Source: Flavobacteriaceae bacterium (lineage in GTDB: Bacteria; Bacteroidota; Bacteroidia; Flavobacteriales; Flavobacteriaceae). Taken from it: a stretch of 64,000 bases of DNA. The notes under the pieces are model-generated. The model saw only the letters and a list, made by a program, of their open reading frames with translations, did no database searches and was not told the origin of the DNA. The translations under genes and the position numbers were made by a program. The stretch lies in the NCBI GenBank assembly GCA_024644745.1, contig JAHEHF010000004.1:20269-84268 (forward strand), in the 5' to 3' direction. Below, in pieces: positions 30,654 to 40,726 of the stretch; position 1 is the stretch's first letter; each line of letters starts with the position of its first letter.

Positions 30654-33266
30654 ATGGCTGAACAAGAAGATAAAGAGCAGGATTTAAATCAAAACGAGGA
30701 CACCATTACCAAAATAACGGGAATGTATGAAGACTGGTTCCTCGATTATGCTTCCTATGTGATTTTGGAAAGAGCTGTACCGGGCATCAATGACGGTTTT
30801 AAACCAGTGCAAAGAAGGATCATGCAGTCTATGAAGGACCTCGACGATGGCAGATACAACAAGGTCGCCAATCTGGTAGGACATACCATGCAATACCATC
30901 CGCATGGTGACGCCAGTATTGCAGACGCCATGGTTCAGCTGGGTCAAAAGGAACTTTTGATCGACATGCAGGGAAACTGGGGAAATATCCTTACAGGTGA
31001 CAGAGCGGCGGCCTCAAGATATATTGAGGCAAGACTGTCGAAGTTTGCCCTTGCCGTCGTTTTCAACCCTAAAACGACAGAGTGGCAGGCCTCATATGAC
31101 GGAAGGCGAAAAGAACCCATTGACCTGCCCGTTAAGTTTCCTTTGCTTCTGGCTCAGGGAGCTGAAGGAATCGCCGTTGGACTTTCAACAAAAATCCTTC
31201 CACATAACTTTAATGAACTGATTCAGGCTAGCATCAAAATTTTAAAGGGTCAGAGTTTTTCGATCTTTCCAGATTTTCTGACCGGGGGTGTTGCGGATGT
31301 CAGTAATTATAACGACGGGAAAAGAGGTGGAAAGGTAAGGGTTCGGGCTAAAATTTCTCAGCGTGATAAAACTACCCTGGTGATCAATGAAATCCCCTTT
31401 GGTACAACGACCTCCTCGCTCATCGATTCCGTATTAAAGGCCAATGACAAGGGCAAGATCAAAATCAAGAGAATTGAAGACAATACGGCAAGGGAAGTTG
31501 AAATCCTGATCCATCTGCCTTCAGGCGTATCGCCCGATAAAACCATAGATGCGCTGTTTGCTTTTACAAATTGCGAGGTTTCCATATCTCCGCTATGCTG
31601 TATCATTCAGGAAAACAAACCTGTATTCATAGGTGTCAGGGATGCCCTGAAGTACTCAACTGAGCACACGGTTGATCTTCTCCGAAATGAATTGCAGATC
31701 CAACTGGCGGAACTTGAAGAACAATGGCATTTTTCTTCGCTGGAAAGAATATTCATTGAGAACAGAATCTACCGTGACATTGAGGAAGAAGAAACCTGGG
31801 AAGGTGTCATAAAAGCCATTGATTTGGGCTTAAAACCCCATATCAAACATTTGAAGCGGGCCGTAACCGAAGAAGACATCATCAGGCTTACAGAGATCAG
31901 GATCAAGAAGATTTCAAAGTTTGATATAGACAAAGCAAAATTATTCATTGAAGGTCTTGAAGAGAAAATAGCCAAGGTCAAGGACAATCTTGAGCATATT
32001 ATAGATTATGCCATTGACTATTTTAAGGACTTAAAGGAGAAGTTTGGCAAAGACAGGAATCGCAAGACCGACATCAGGATCTTCGAGGATATCGTTGCCA
32101 CGAAAGTGGTCATGGCCAATGCAAAATTATATGTGAACCGCGAAGAAGGGTTCATCGGTACCTCCCTGAGAAAAGATGAATTCGTATCAGATTGTGCTGA
32201 CATTGATGACATCATTGTCTTCAAAAGGGATGGAAAAATGATGGTGACAAAAGTAGACAGCAAAACTTTTGTAGGTAAAAACATTATCCATGCAGCGGTT
32301 TTTAAAAAGAATGACAAAAGAACCATTTACAACATGCTGTACAAAGACGGTAAGAGTGGTGTGACCTATATGAAACGTTTTGCGGTCACTTCGGTTACCA
32401 GAGATCGAGAATACGACCTCACAAGCGGAACCAAGGGGTCAAAAGTTGTCTATTTTACTGCAAATCCGAACGGGGAAGCCGAATTGATTACGGTCAATTT
32501 GAGAGCTGCCGGAAGCGTAAAAAAAATCAAATGGGATATTGACCTTGCCGACCTGTCCATCAAAGGAAGGGGCAGTAAAGGGAATATTGTAACAAAATAT
32601 CCTTTGAAAAAAATTGAACTGAAAGAAAAAGGTGTATCCACTCTAAAACCAAGAAAGATCTGGTTTGATGAAACGGTTCAGCGACTCAATGTGGATTCCA
32701 GAGGTGACCTTTTAGGGGAGTTCACCGCAGATGACAGGCTTCTGATCATCAATCAGAAAGGAGAGGTCAAGACGATCATCCCCAATCTGAACACCCATTT
32801 TGACAATGACATGATCGTTCTTGAAAAATGGAACCCGAACAAACCTATTTCCGCCATGTATTTTGACGGTGAACGAGAGCGTTATTACGTAAAGCGATTT
32901 ATGGTAGAACATCCAGACAGGGAAGAAAAATTCATCAGCGATCACCCCGATTCAAAATTACAGATCGTGGCAATGGATCACCGTCCGATGGCCGAAGTCA
33001 TTTATTCAAAAAGAAGCTTGGATAATGAAATATTGAATTTTGAAGAGTTTATTGCAGTAAAAGGAATTAAAGCACTTGGTAATCAATATAGTACAGAAAA
33101 AATAAAAGACATCAACCTGCTCGATCCCCTGCCTTATGAGGAACCTGAAATAAATGACGTAGAACTTGTTGAAGAGGAGGTCATTGAAAGCGAAAATAAA
33201 GATCAGAATGCTTCAGAAGATAGTAAAGATGAGGATGATGGTGACCCTCAGACCAAACTGTTTTAG
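30654..33266 (+). CDS. parC: DNA topoisomerase IV subunit A
   Basis: YASYVILERAVPGINDGFKPVQRRIMQSM, GDRAAASRYIEARLSKFA catalytic Tyr motif; acidic C-terminal tail. Confidence 0.95.
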   Translation: MAEQEDKEQDLNQNEDTITKITGMYEDWFLDYASYVILERAVPGINDGFKPVQRRIMQSMKDLDDGRYNKVANLVGHTMQYHPHGDASIADAMVQLGQKELLIDMQGNWGNILTGDRAAASRYIEARLSKFALAVVFNPKTTEWQASYDGRRKEPIDLPVKFPLLLAQGAEGIAVGLSTKILPHNFNELIQASIKILKGQSFSIFPDFLTGGVADVSNYNDGKRGGKVRVRAKISQRDKTTLVINEIPFGTTTSSLIDSVLKANDKGKIKIKRIEDNTAREVEILIHLPSGVSPDKTIDALFAFTNCEVSISPLCCIIQENKPVFIGVRDALKYSTEHTVDLLRNELQIQLAELEEQWHFSSLERIFIENRIYRDIEEEETWEGVIKAIDLGLKPHIKHLKRAVTEEDIIRLTEIRIKKISKFDIDKAKLFIEGLEEKIAKVKDNLEHIIDYAIDYFKDLKEKFGKDRNRKTDIRIFEDIVATKVVMANAKLYVNREEGFIGTSLRKDEFVSDCADIDDIIVFKRDGKMMVTKVDSKTFVGKNIIHAAVFKKNDKRTIYNMLYKDGKSGVTYMKRFAVTSVTRDREYDLTSGTKGSKVVYFTANPNGEAELITVNLRAAGSVKKIKWDIDLADLSIKGRGSKGNIVTKYPLKKIELKEKGVSTLKPRKIWFDETVQRLNVDSRGDLLGEFTADDRLLIINQKGEVKTIIPNLNTHFDNDMIVLEKWNPNKPISAMYFDGERERYYVKRFMVEHPDREEKFISDHPDSKLQIVAMDHRPMAEVIYSKRSLDNEILNFEEFIAVKGIKALGNQYSTEKIKDINLLDPLPYEEPEINDVELVEEEVIESENKDQNASEDSKDEDDGDPQTKLF

Positions 33267-33874
33267 ACCTTGTCCTCAAAGAAAGAAACCAATTTCTGAA
33301 TGGCCTTGCCACGATGTGAAATTTCCCCTTTTTCTTCGGAACTCATTTCAGCAAAAGTTTTCTGATAGCCCTCAGGGGTAAAGATCGGATCGTAACCAAA
33401 ACCCTGATCCCCTGATTTTTTTTCTTCAATACGTCCAACACAAACACCTTCAAAAAAATACTGTTTTCCCTTCCAAAACAGCGAAACGACAGTTCTGAAC
33501 CTCGCTTCTCGGTTTTTTTCACCCCGAAGTTCCGACAGCATTTTATTCACATTGTCGTCAAAAGTGACATTCTCACCTGCATAACGGGCAGAATAGACAC
33601 CTGGGGCACCATTCAAAGCAGATACCTCCAATCCTGTATCATCTGCAAAACAATCATATCCATATCCGTTTTTAACATGGTCCGTTTTAATTTTGGCATT
33701 CCCCTCAAGCGTGGAGGCGGTTTCCTCAATTTCTTCATGGCAGCCAATATCCTGAAGAGTTAAAACTTCTATTCCCTCCGGCAGGAGCTCCTGAACTTCT
33801 CTTAGTTTGTATTGATTATTTGTGGCAAATACAAGTTTCACAGTATCATTTATCTTTGATTCAAAAATAGTCAT
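33263..33874 (-). CDS. rdgB: Non-canonical purine NTP diphosphatase (RdgB/HAM1)
   Basis: VFATNNQYKLREVQ, ADDTGLEVSALNGAPGVYSARYAGE, FGYDPIF, ISHRGKA. Confidence 0.97.
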   Translation of the reverse strand: MTIFESKINDTVKLVFATNNQYKLREVQELLPEGIEVLTLQDIGCHEEIEETASTLEGNAKIKTDHVKNGYGYDCFADDTGLEVSALNGAPGVYSARYAGENVTFDDNVNKMLSELRGEKNREARFRTVVSLFWKGKQYFFEGVCVGRIEEKKSGDQGFGYDPIFTPEGYQKTFAEMSSEEKGEISHRGKAIQKLVSFFEDKV

Positions 33875-33991
33875 AATTTCCTGTCAAATATCCATATTTA
33901 TGGGGTTGTTTTTTAAAGAAAGCTCCCACTGTTCCTGTTTTTAACAAATTTTCTTTAACTTTATTCCAAACATTAACTTAATTTTTCCCCA

Positions 33992-35866
33992 ATGAAGAAC
34001 ATTATTCTTTTAGCCAGTTTGTGCCTTCTTTTTGCCTGTCAGAAGGAAATTAAAAAAGATAATCCTGAAAATTTACCTGAAACTGCAGAATCGGGAGAGG
34101 TTGTAACTGAAAAATACCCGACTGAGGTGTATTTTGGTGATACCCACCTTCATACCGCCCTTTCAATGGATGCAGGCGCCTTTGGCAATCGTATCGGTAT
34201 GGATGAGGCTTATCAGTTCGCCAGAGGCGATGAGGTGACCTCTACCACAGGGATCAAAACAAAACTGGCTCAACCACTCGATTTTTTAGTCATAGCGGAT
34301 CATTCAGACGGAATGGGTTTCTTTCCTGACCTGATGGCCGGAAAAGAACATGTCATGAAATATGAGGAATCCAAAAGATGGAAAAAAATGATCGATGAAG
34401 GCAAAGGAGGGGATGCTGCCGTGGATATCATAAAGACCTTCTCACAAGGTCAAATGCCTTTTAAGACCAATGACGTGGAAATGATGACTCCTGTATGGAA
34501 AACGGTTGTGGATGCAGCTGAAAAATATAATGACCCAGGTAAATTTACGGCATTCATAGGCTATGAGTGGACCTCCCTGATCAAAGGGAACAACTTACAC
34601 AGGGTGGTTATCTACAGAGATAACGGTGACAAAGCCATCAACCAGCTCCCATTTACAAATGAAGACAGTTCTGATCCGGAACGCCTCTGGGATAATCTTG
34701 AAGGCTATGAAAAAAATACAGGAGGAAAAGTACTGGCCATTCCACACAATGGGAACCTGAGCAACGGGATGATGTTTGCCGAGACAACAGTTGACGGAAG
34801 ATCTTTTGACAAGGCCTATGTTGACCGCCGGGCCAGATGGGAGCCTTTATACGAGGCAACCCAAATCAAGGGAGACGGTGAGACGCATCCATTCCTTTCC
34901 CCTAATGATGAGTTTGCAGACTATGAAAACTGGGACAAAGGAAATCTTGATATGAGTGAGAAGAAAACCAAAGACATGCTGCAGTATGAATACACCAGAT
35001 CTGCCTTGAAACTGGGATTGAAGTTTAAAAAAGAACTGGGCACCAACCCTTATAAATTCGGATTGATCGGCAGTACAGATTCTCATACTTCCCTGGCCAC
35101 AGGAGATGATTCAAATTTCTTTGGTAAGGCTTCCAATGTGGAACCGAGCAAAGAGCGATGGAACCATCCGTTTCTTAGTTCAGAAAATGGAACAGTAGCT
35201 ACCTGGGAAACCCTGGCAGCAGGATATGCTGCAGTATGGGCCCATGAAAACACAAGGACCTCTCTTTGGGATGCTATGAAAAGAAAGGAGACCTATGCCA
35301 CAACCGGTTCAAGGATGAAAGTACGCTTCTTTGGCGGATGGGACTTTAGAAAAGAGGATCTAACAGGAGATTGGGTGAGCCTTGGTTACGAAAAAGGTGT
35401 TCCCATGGGTGGAGACCTGACGGCTTCACAAGACAAAGCCCCTACTTTTATGGTATATGCCTTAATGGACCCTGAAGGAGGAAGCCTCGACAGGATTCAG
35501 ATGGTCAAAGGCTGGCTGAATGCCGACGGCAGTCTTGATGAAAAGGTCTATGACGTCGTTTGGAGTGGTAACAGATCCGTTGGTCCAGATGGAAAATTAC
35601 CATCTGTCGGAAATTCAGTGAATGTCAGTGACGGGACCTGGGACAATGCCATAGGATCATCAGAATTGAAAGGGCTTTGGTCCGACCCCGAATTTGACCC
35701 GGCACTTGAGGCTTTCTATTATGTAAGAGTTATTGAAATTCCCACCCCGCGATGGACCTTGTATGACAAATTGCAATACGGGGCTGAATTGTCAAAAGAT
35801 GTTCCATTGTTCAATACTGAAAGGGCCTATACCTCCCCTATCTGGTATTCCCCTGAACAAAATTAA
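33992..35866 (+). CDS. DUF3604 domain lipoprotein (PHP-like metal-dependent hydrolase), paralog A
   Basis: Lipobox LFAC; GDTHLHTALSMDA, VIADHSDGMG, IPHNGNLSNG, GSTDSHTS, C-terminal TERAYTSPIWY. Confidence 0.9.
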   Translation: MKNIILLASLCLLFACQKEIKKDNPENLPETAESGEVVTEKYPTEVYFGDTHLHTALSMDAGAFGNRIGMDEAYQFARGDEVTSTTGIKTKLAQPLDFLVIADHSDGMGFFPDLMAGKEHVMKYEESKRWKKMIDEGKGGDAAVDIIKTFSQGQMPFKTNDVEMMTPVWKTVVDAAEKYNDPGKFTAFIGYEWTSLIKGNNLHRVVIYRDNGDKAINQLPFTNEDSSDPERLWDNLEGYEKNTGGKVLAIPHNGNLSNGMMFAETTVDGRSFDKAYVDRRARWEPLYEATQIKGDGETHPFLSPNDEFADYENWDKGNLDMSEKKTKDMLQYEYTRSALKLGLKFKKELGTNPYKFGLIGSTDSHTSLATGDDSNFFGKASNVEPSKERWNHPFLSSENGTVATWETLAAGYAAVWAHENTRTSLWDAMKRKETYATTGSRMKVRFFGGWDFRKEDLTGDWVSLGYEKGVPMGGDLTASQDKAPTFMVYALMDPEGGSLDRIQMVKGWLNADGSLDEKVYDVVWSGNRSVGPDGKLPSVGNSVNVSDGTWDNAIGSSELKGLWSDPEFDPALEAFYYVRVIEIPTPRWTLYDKLQYGAELSKDVPLFNTERAYTSPIWYSPEQN

Positions 35867-35884
35867 AAAACCCTAACCATAACA

Positions 35885-37801
35885 ATGATGAAATCAACTA
35901 TTTTTGTAATTGTCCTTATATTTTTATGCACATCCGGATTTTATGCCCAACAAGTAGGAGAAATGACCATGAATCCTAAAGAAGGTGAAAACATTCATAA
36001 AAAAAGAGGATATTCTCCCTATGCAGGTCGGTATTTTCCGACGCAGGTCTATTGGGGAGACACACATTTACACACAAGCAACTCATTGGATGCCAGGGCT
36101 TTTGGAACCACTTTAGGGCCTGAAGAAGCATACAGGTTAGCAAGAGGTGAGGAAATTACAGCGACTCATGGTGAGAAGGTGAAATTATCAAGACCACTTG
36201 ACTGGTTGGTGGTAGCTGACCATTCTGATGGAATGGGGGCCATGAATGAGATCATCAAAGGCTCGCCGAATTTGATGCGAGACCCGACAGTTAAAGACTG
36301 GCACAACAGGGTCAATGAAGGTGGTAAGACAGCCTTGATGGCAACCATGGATATCATCAACAGTTTTGCTTTAGGAAAAATCCCGGAAATCCTTTTGGAT
36401 GATGAATTTAGTCAGTCCATTTGGGACAGGTACATCGAAACAGCCGAAAAATACAATGACCCGGGGACCTTTACAACCATTATTGGTTATGAATGGACAT
36501 CAACTGAAAACGGAAACAACCTGCACAGGAACGTGTTGTATCGAGATAATGGAAATCTTGCAAGACAAATGCTTCCCTATACCACGAGCGAGAGTTTTAA
36601 TCCGGAAGACCTTTGGAAATGGATGGAACAATACGAAGCAAAAACGAATGGGAACGTCCTCGCCCTGGCGCATAACGGCAACCTGAGCAATGGTATCATG
36701 TTTCCGGTTGAGGTAAATCCTGCCAATGGGAAACCCCTTGATGGCAATTATGCCAAGGATAGGATCAAGTGGGAGCCTTTATATGAAATCACACAGATCA
36801 AAGGTGATGGTGAGACCCATCCTTTTCTTTCTCCTAATGATGAATTTGCAGATTATGAAAATTGGGAAAAAGGAAATTTAAACCTTAGCGTACCAAAATC
36901 GAAGGACATGCTGCAATATGAGTATGCAAGAGAGGCACTGAAGAATGGATTAAAAATAGAAGCCAAACTCGGAACGAACCCATATAAGTTTGGGGTGGTC
37001 GGATCCACTGATTCACATACCAGTCTGGCCACAGCCGAAGAGGACAATTTTTTTGGCAAGCACTCAGGCAATGAACCAAGCGCCCACAGAGCAACCGGTA
37101 TAGTTGGTGAATTTGAAGGAAATAAAATTTTTGATTGGGAATTGGTGGCTTCTGGATACGCGGGGGTATGGGCAACTGAAAATACACGGGAAGCCTTATT
37201 TGATGCCATGGCCCGAAAAGAAGTTTATGCGACGACCGGTCCAAGGATATTGGTTCGCTTTTTTGGCGGATGGGATTTTAGCGCTGAAGACGCGCGCAAC
37301 AGGCTTCCTGCCGAAGTTGGTTACACCAAAGGAGTCCCTATGGGAGGGGATCTGCGCAAAGCGCCCTCCGGAAAATCACCCACATTTTTAGTCGGTGCCT
37401 TAAAGGATCCGTATGGAGGCAACCTTGACAGGATCCAAATTGTGAAAGGATGGCTTGACAAATCAGGAAAAACACAAGAAAAAGTATACAATGTGGTCTG
37501 GAGCGATATGGACCAGCGAAAAGCCGATAAAAATGGGAAAATCCCTGACGTGGGTAACTCTGTTGATGTAAAAAACGCCACCTGGTCAAACACCATTGGC
37601 AGGGCCGAATTGATCTCTGTATGGAAAGATCCGGACTTTGACCCAAAATTAAGAGCTTTCTATTATGCCAGGGTTATTGAGATCCCAACACCAAGATGGA
37701 CTGCGTATGACGCCAAGAGATTTGGAGTGGAAATGCCTAAGGAATCGCCTATGACGACTACTGAAAGAGCTTATACTTCTCCTATTTGGTACACACCTTG
37801 A
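35885..37801 (+). CDS. DUF3604 domain protein (periplasmic/secreted), paralog B
   Basis: Signal peptide; GDTHLHTSNSLDA, VVADHSDGMG, LAHNGNLSNG, GSTDSHTS, TERAYTSPIWY; closely similar to paralog A. Confidence 0.9.
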   Translation: MMKSTIFVIVLIFLCTSGFYAQQVGEMTMNPKEGENIHKKRGYSPYAGRYFPTQVYWGDTHLHTSNSLDARAFGTTLGPEEAYRLARGEEITATHGEKVKLSRPLDWLVVADHSDGMGAMNEIIKGSPNLMRDPTVKDWHNRVNEGGKTALMATMDIINSFALGKIPEILLDDEFSQSIWDRYIETAEKYNDPGTFTTIIGYEWTSTENGNNLHRNVLYRDNGNLARQMLPYTTSESFNPEDLWKWMEQYEAKTNGNVLALAHNGNLSNGIMFPVEVNPANGKPLDGNYAKDRIKWEPLYEITQIKGDGETHPFLSPNDEFADYENWEKGNLNLSVPKSKDMLQYEYAREALKNGLKIEAKLGTNPYKFGVVGSTDSHTSLATAEEDNFFGKHSGNEPSAHRATGIVGEFEGNKIFDWELVASGYAGVWATENTREALFDAMARKEVYATTGPRILVRFFGGWDFSAEDARNRLPAEVGYTKGVPMGGDLRKAPSGKSPTFLVGALKDPYGGNLDRIQIVKGWLDKSGKTQEKVYNVVWSDMDQRKADKNGKIPDVGNSVDVKNATWSNTIGRAELISVWKDPDFDPKLRAFYYARVIEIPTPRWTAYDAKRFGVEMPKESPMTTTERAYTSPIWYTP

Positions 37802-37817
37802 TCATTATGTTCAGCTT

Positions 37818-37856
37818 AAAAAAGATCCTGCTGTAAAACCAGGGTCTTTTTTTTTA
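37818..37856 (+). terminator. Terminator after DUF3604 paralog B
   Basis: AAAAGATCCTG..CAGGGTCTTTTTTTTT imperfect (G-U) stem and T-run. Confidence 0.65.
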
Positions 37857-37887
37857 TTTTTACCCTACATAATTATTACAAAGAACA

Positions 37888-38472
37888 ATGGGTTTATTGG
37901 AACTTAAGAAGGCTTTAAAGGATTTCTTTCCCTTTCTTTCATTGGAAGAAATTGACCTCTTATTGTCTATATGTGAATATAAAAGCTATCCCAGTAAAGC
38001 CATAATCCTGAAAAGTGGCAAATTTTCTAAAATGGCATTTCTTATTTTAGAGGGCAGCGTAAGAGGCTATATACTTAATGAATCTGGAATTGAAAAAAAC
38101 ATTTTGCTCAGATCAAAGGGTATTTTTGTAGCTGATGCAGATGCAATTTTTGGGCATCAGCCGCAGAAATTGACTATTGAATCCCTAGATCAAACTCGGA
38201 TATTAATGTTTTCTGTATCAGATTTTGAAGAATTGGCCAACAAAATTAAGGGCATACAACATCTTTATTTAGAAAGCCTTAAGGAAGCAGTTTTAAGATT
38301 AACCTATAGGGTAAACAGTTTAATCACCATGACTGCCGAGGAAAGGTATCTGGATCTGATGACTAAAAACCCTCAATTTCTAAAAGATGCCTATGACAAG
38401 TACATAGCTAACTATCTCGGCATCACACCTGTATCGTTTTCCAGAATCAAGAAAAATTTAAATCGTTCTTGA
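37888..38472 (+). CDS. Crp/Fnr-family cyclic-nucleotide-binding-domain regulator
   Basis: cNMP-binding-like N-terminus (AFLILEGSVRGYILNESGIEKN) and C-terminal HTH (IANYLGITPVSFSRIKKNL). Confidence 0.88.
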   Translation: MGLLELKKALKDFFPFLSLEEIDLLLSICEYKSYPSKAIILKSGKFSKMAFLILEGSVRGYILNESGIEKNILLRSKGIFVADADAIFGHQPQKLTIESLDQTRILMFSVSDFEELANKIKGIQHLYLESLKEAVLRLTYRVNSLITMTAEERYLDLMTKNPQFLKDAYDKYIANYLGITPVSFSRIKKNLNRS

Positions 38473-38594
38473 ATTATCAAATGTTAATTCGAGTTATCTT
38501 TAAATGAAATACATTTGATATCTAAATCCAATGTGATTTATTTAATAATAACATTCTTTTATTGCATTATATAGAATTACCGTTTCCCCCTGGC

Positions 38595-38678
38595 ATTGAT
38601 TATGGTCATTTTAGCTATATATTTTTTGGTGATGCAAAATATTCACTTACAAAATCGCTTCAATGACCAATGATCAAT
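38595..38678. repeat. Imperfect inverted repeat in long AT-rich intergenic region
   Basis: ATTGATTATGGTCATTTTAGC (38595-38615) vs reverse complement of GCTTCAATGACCAATGATCAAT (38657-38678); TGGTCATT/AATGACCA and ATTGAT/ATCAAT exact. Confidence 0.6.
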
Positions 38679-38918
38679 CCAAAATTAAAAACTTCTTGCT
38701 GAAAAACTTTTATATTTCCTAAATAAAATTTGCCGAAAAACGTGATGGTTGATTCTCTGAGATAATTTTAACAAGTGATGATAATTTACCAAGAGGATGA
38801 AGAATAAACCCTAGGTCAAAATAGTATTTCTAATTTTAAAAGATTTGCACTAACTTTATACAAATATGTTATCAACCCCTTTCACAAACCTAATAAACAC
38901 TTACTAAACTTTTTATAA

Positions 38919-39650
38919 ATGAAAAACTTCTATCTATTATTTGCCTTATTCTCATTATTTATGCTGAATGCACAAGAATCCACATCAGAGAATTATGACC
39001 CGATAGCCATAGGTATTTTGGATCATATGGCGGATGTGATCGGCGATTTGGAATCTTGTTCATTTACCTTATCTACCTCTGCTGATTTTACAGATCCTGA
39101 TCATGGCTATATTAAACATTATACCAATGACGACATTTTTTTTGATGGTTCAAATAAATTGATGATCCAGGTAGAAGGAACAAAAGGAAAAAAAGGATTT
39201 TGGTATAATGGAAATGAATTGGATTACTATTCTTATGATGAAAATAATTATGTTACCATTCCGGCACCAAACAATACTATTGCCATGATTGACAGCATTC
39301 ACCAGACTTACGGTATTCGTTTTCCAGCTGCTGATTTTTTCTACCCTTCCTTAACCGATGATATCATAGACGGTTTTGATTCTGTAAGATTCCTTGGAAA
39401 AAACACCATAGACAATGTTGAATGTCTTTTTATTAAAGCATCCAATGAAGAAATGGATGTTTTACTGTGGATTGCCAATGACGCTTATAAATTACCCAAA
39501 AGACAGCTTATCCTTTACAAAAACCAGAATAACGAACAATACGAAGCTACTTTTAACAACTGGGTTTTGAATCCAAATTTGCCAGAAGCCATTTTTAATT
39601 TTATCCCACCAGCCAGCGCATCACAAATTGAAATATTAGCTAAAAAATAA
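38919..39650 (+). CDS. DUF2092 family secreted protein (LolA-like fold family)
   Basis: Signal peptide; LDHMADVIGDLESCSFTLSTSADF..., PAADFFYPSL, MDVLLWIANDAYKLPKRQLILYKN pattern. Confidence 0.75.
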   Translation: MKNFYLLFALFSLFMLNAQESTSENYDPIAIGILDHMADVIGDLESCSFTLSTSADFTDPDHGYIKHYTNDDIFFDGSNKLMIQVEGTKGKKGFWYNGNELDYYSYDENNYVTIPAPNNTIAMIDSIHQTYGIRFPAADFFYPSLTDDIIDGFDSVRFLGKNTIDNVECLFIKASNEEMDVLLWIANDAYKLPKRQLILYKNQNNEQYEATFNNWVLNPNLPEAIFNFIPPASASQIEILAKK

Positions 39651-39672
39651 ACACTATAACAAACCCATACAT

Positions 39673-40698
39673 ATGAAAACTTCTTATTTTTCAGGTCAAA
39701 TTAAAACCATATTCTTTTTAGTATTTATTATTTTTTGTCTTCCCTTATCGATTGAAGCACAGAGGATGGGCCATAAAGCTTCACGTGGTGGCGGCGGACG
39801 CTCAATGCAACAATCACGGCCCAGCACAAGTCGTGCTTCAAATGCCAGAACCAGCAGACCTGCTGCAAGCAGTAACAGGAAAGCAACAACGAATAGAAAC
39901 ACAGCAGCACAGAGTAGACCCAGTACCCCGAAAAAATCTATCAATGGTGGGCATAATAAATCAACAGATAGAAAGGTGACATCAAATAGACCCAGTAAAA
40001 GCGTGTCTACTAACAGAGGTTCAAACACAAATAAAGTAACCAATAAAAAAACGACCAACAGAGGTGGCAATAAGGTGGGTAACAAAACCCAAATTGGTAA
40101 TAATAACGTCAATATTAATGTGAATAATAGTCGCAATACAAGAGTAAATGCAAGTTCAAGACATTACAGCCGGCCTCCCTATCACTATGGTGGTTTTGGT
40201 TACTATTGCCATCGCCCCTATTTTTACCATCCATACAGGCCTTTTTACTGGGGTCCCTATTACCATCCATGGGGCTATTTTGTAGCATCCCTGGCAACAA
40301 CAGCAATCATTGTTAGTATTGCCAATGATAATGATAGTAGCAAGAATGAAGAATACCATTATGAAAATGGTACTTATTATCAAAAAACGGAAGATGGTTT
40401 CGTTGCGGTCCAGGCCCCTGTAGGGGCCCAGGTTCCGGAAATTCCCAAAGAAGCGGAAAAGGTCCAGGTGGATAACAGCAGCAATTATTATTATGGAGGT
40501 GCTTTTTACGAACAGAATGCCGAAGGTTATATTGTAGTGCCCGCTACTGCCGGAACAATTGTTCCTAACCTTCCTGAAGGAGGTGAAGAAGTAAAAATTG
40601 GGGAACAAACCTATGTGCAATTTGGTGAAACTTATTACCAACCTATTCAAGTAGATGGTAAGAACATGTATGAAATAGTTGAAGTCAGAGAAGAGTAA
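39673..40698 (+). CDS. DUF6515-like secreted protein with low-complexity basic N-terminus and YY-rich C-terminal repeats
   Basis: Signal peptide; S/R/N/T-rich linker; YHYENGTYYQKTEDGFVAVQAPVGAQVPEIP and YYYGGAFYEQNAEGYIVVPATAGTIVPNLP repeats. Confidence 0.7.
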   Translation: MKTSYFSGQIKTIFFLVFIIFCLPLSIEAQRMGHKASRGGGGRSMQQSRPSTSRASNARTSRPAASSNRKATTNRNTAAQSRPSTPKKSINGGHNKSTDRKVTSNRPSKSVSTNRGSNTNKVTNKKTTNRGGNKVGNKTQIGNNNVNINVNNSRNTRVNASSRHYSRPPYHYGGFGYYCHRPYFYHPYRPFYWGPYYHPWGYFVASLATTAIIVSIANDNDSSKNEEYHYENGTYYQKTEDGFVAVQAPVGAQVPEIPKEAEKVQVDNSSNYYYGGAFYEQNAEGYIVVPATAGTIVPNLPEGGEEVKIGEQTYVQFGETYYQPIQVDGKNMYEIVEVREE

Positions 40699-40726
40699 TT
40701 GTTATCATAATCCTCCTTAAAAAAAT

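Noticed and set aside
38560-38700. Intact insertion sequence suggested by the inverted repeat
   Set aside because: Only ~84 bp overall, no transposase ORF and no clear target-site duplication; kept only as a repeat/regulatory candidate.
39696-40136. 146 aa Leu/Val-rich minus-strand ORF resembling a membrane protein
   Set aside because: Reverse complement of the low-complexity S/R/N/T-rich coding region of the DUF6515-like gene, which generates hydrophobic codons artificially.
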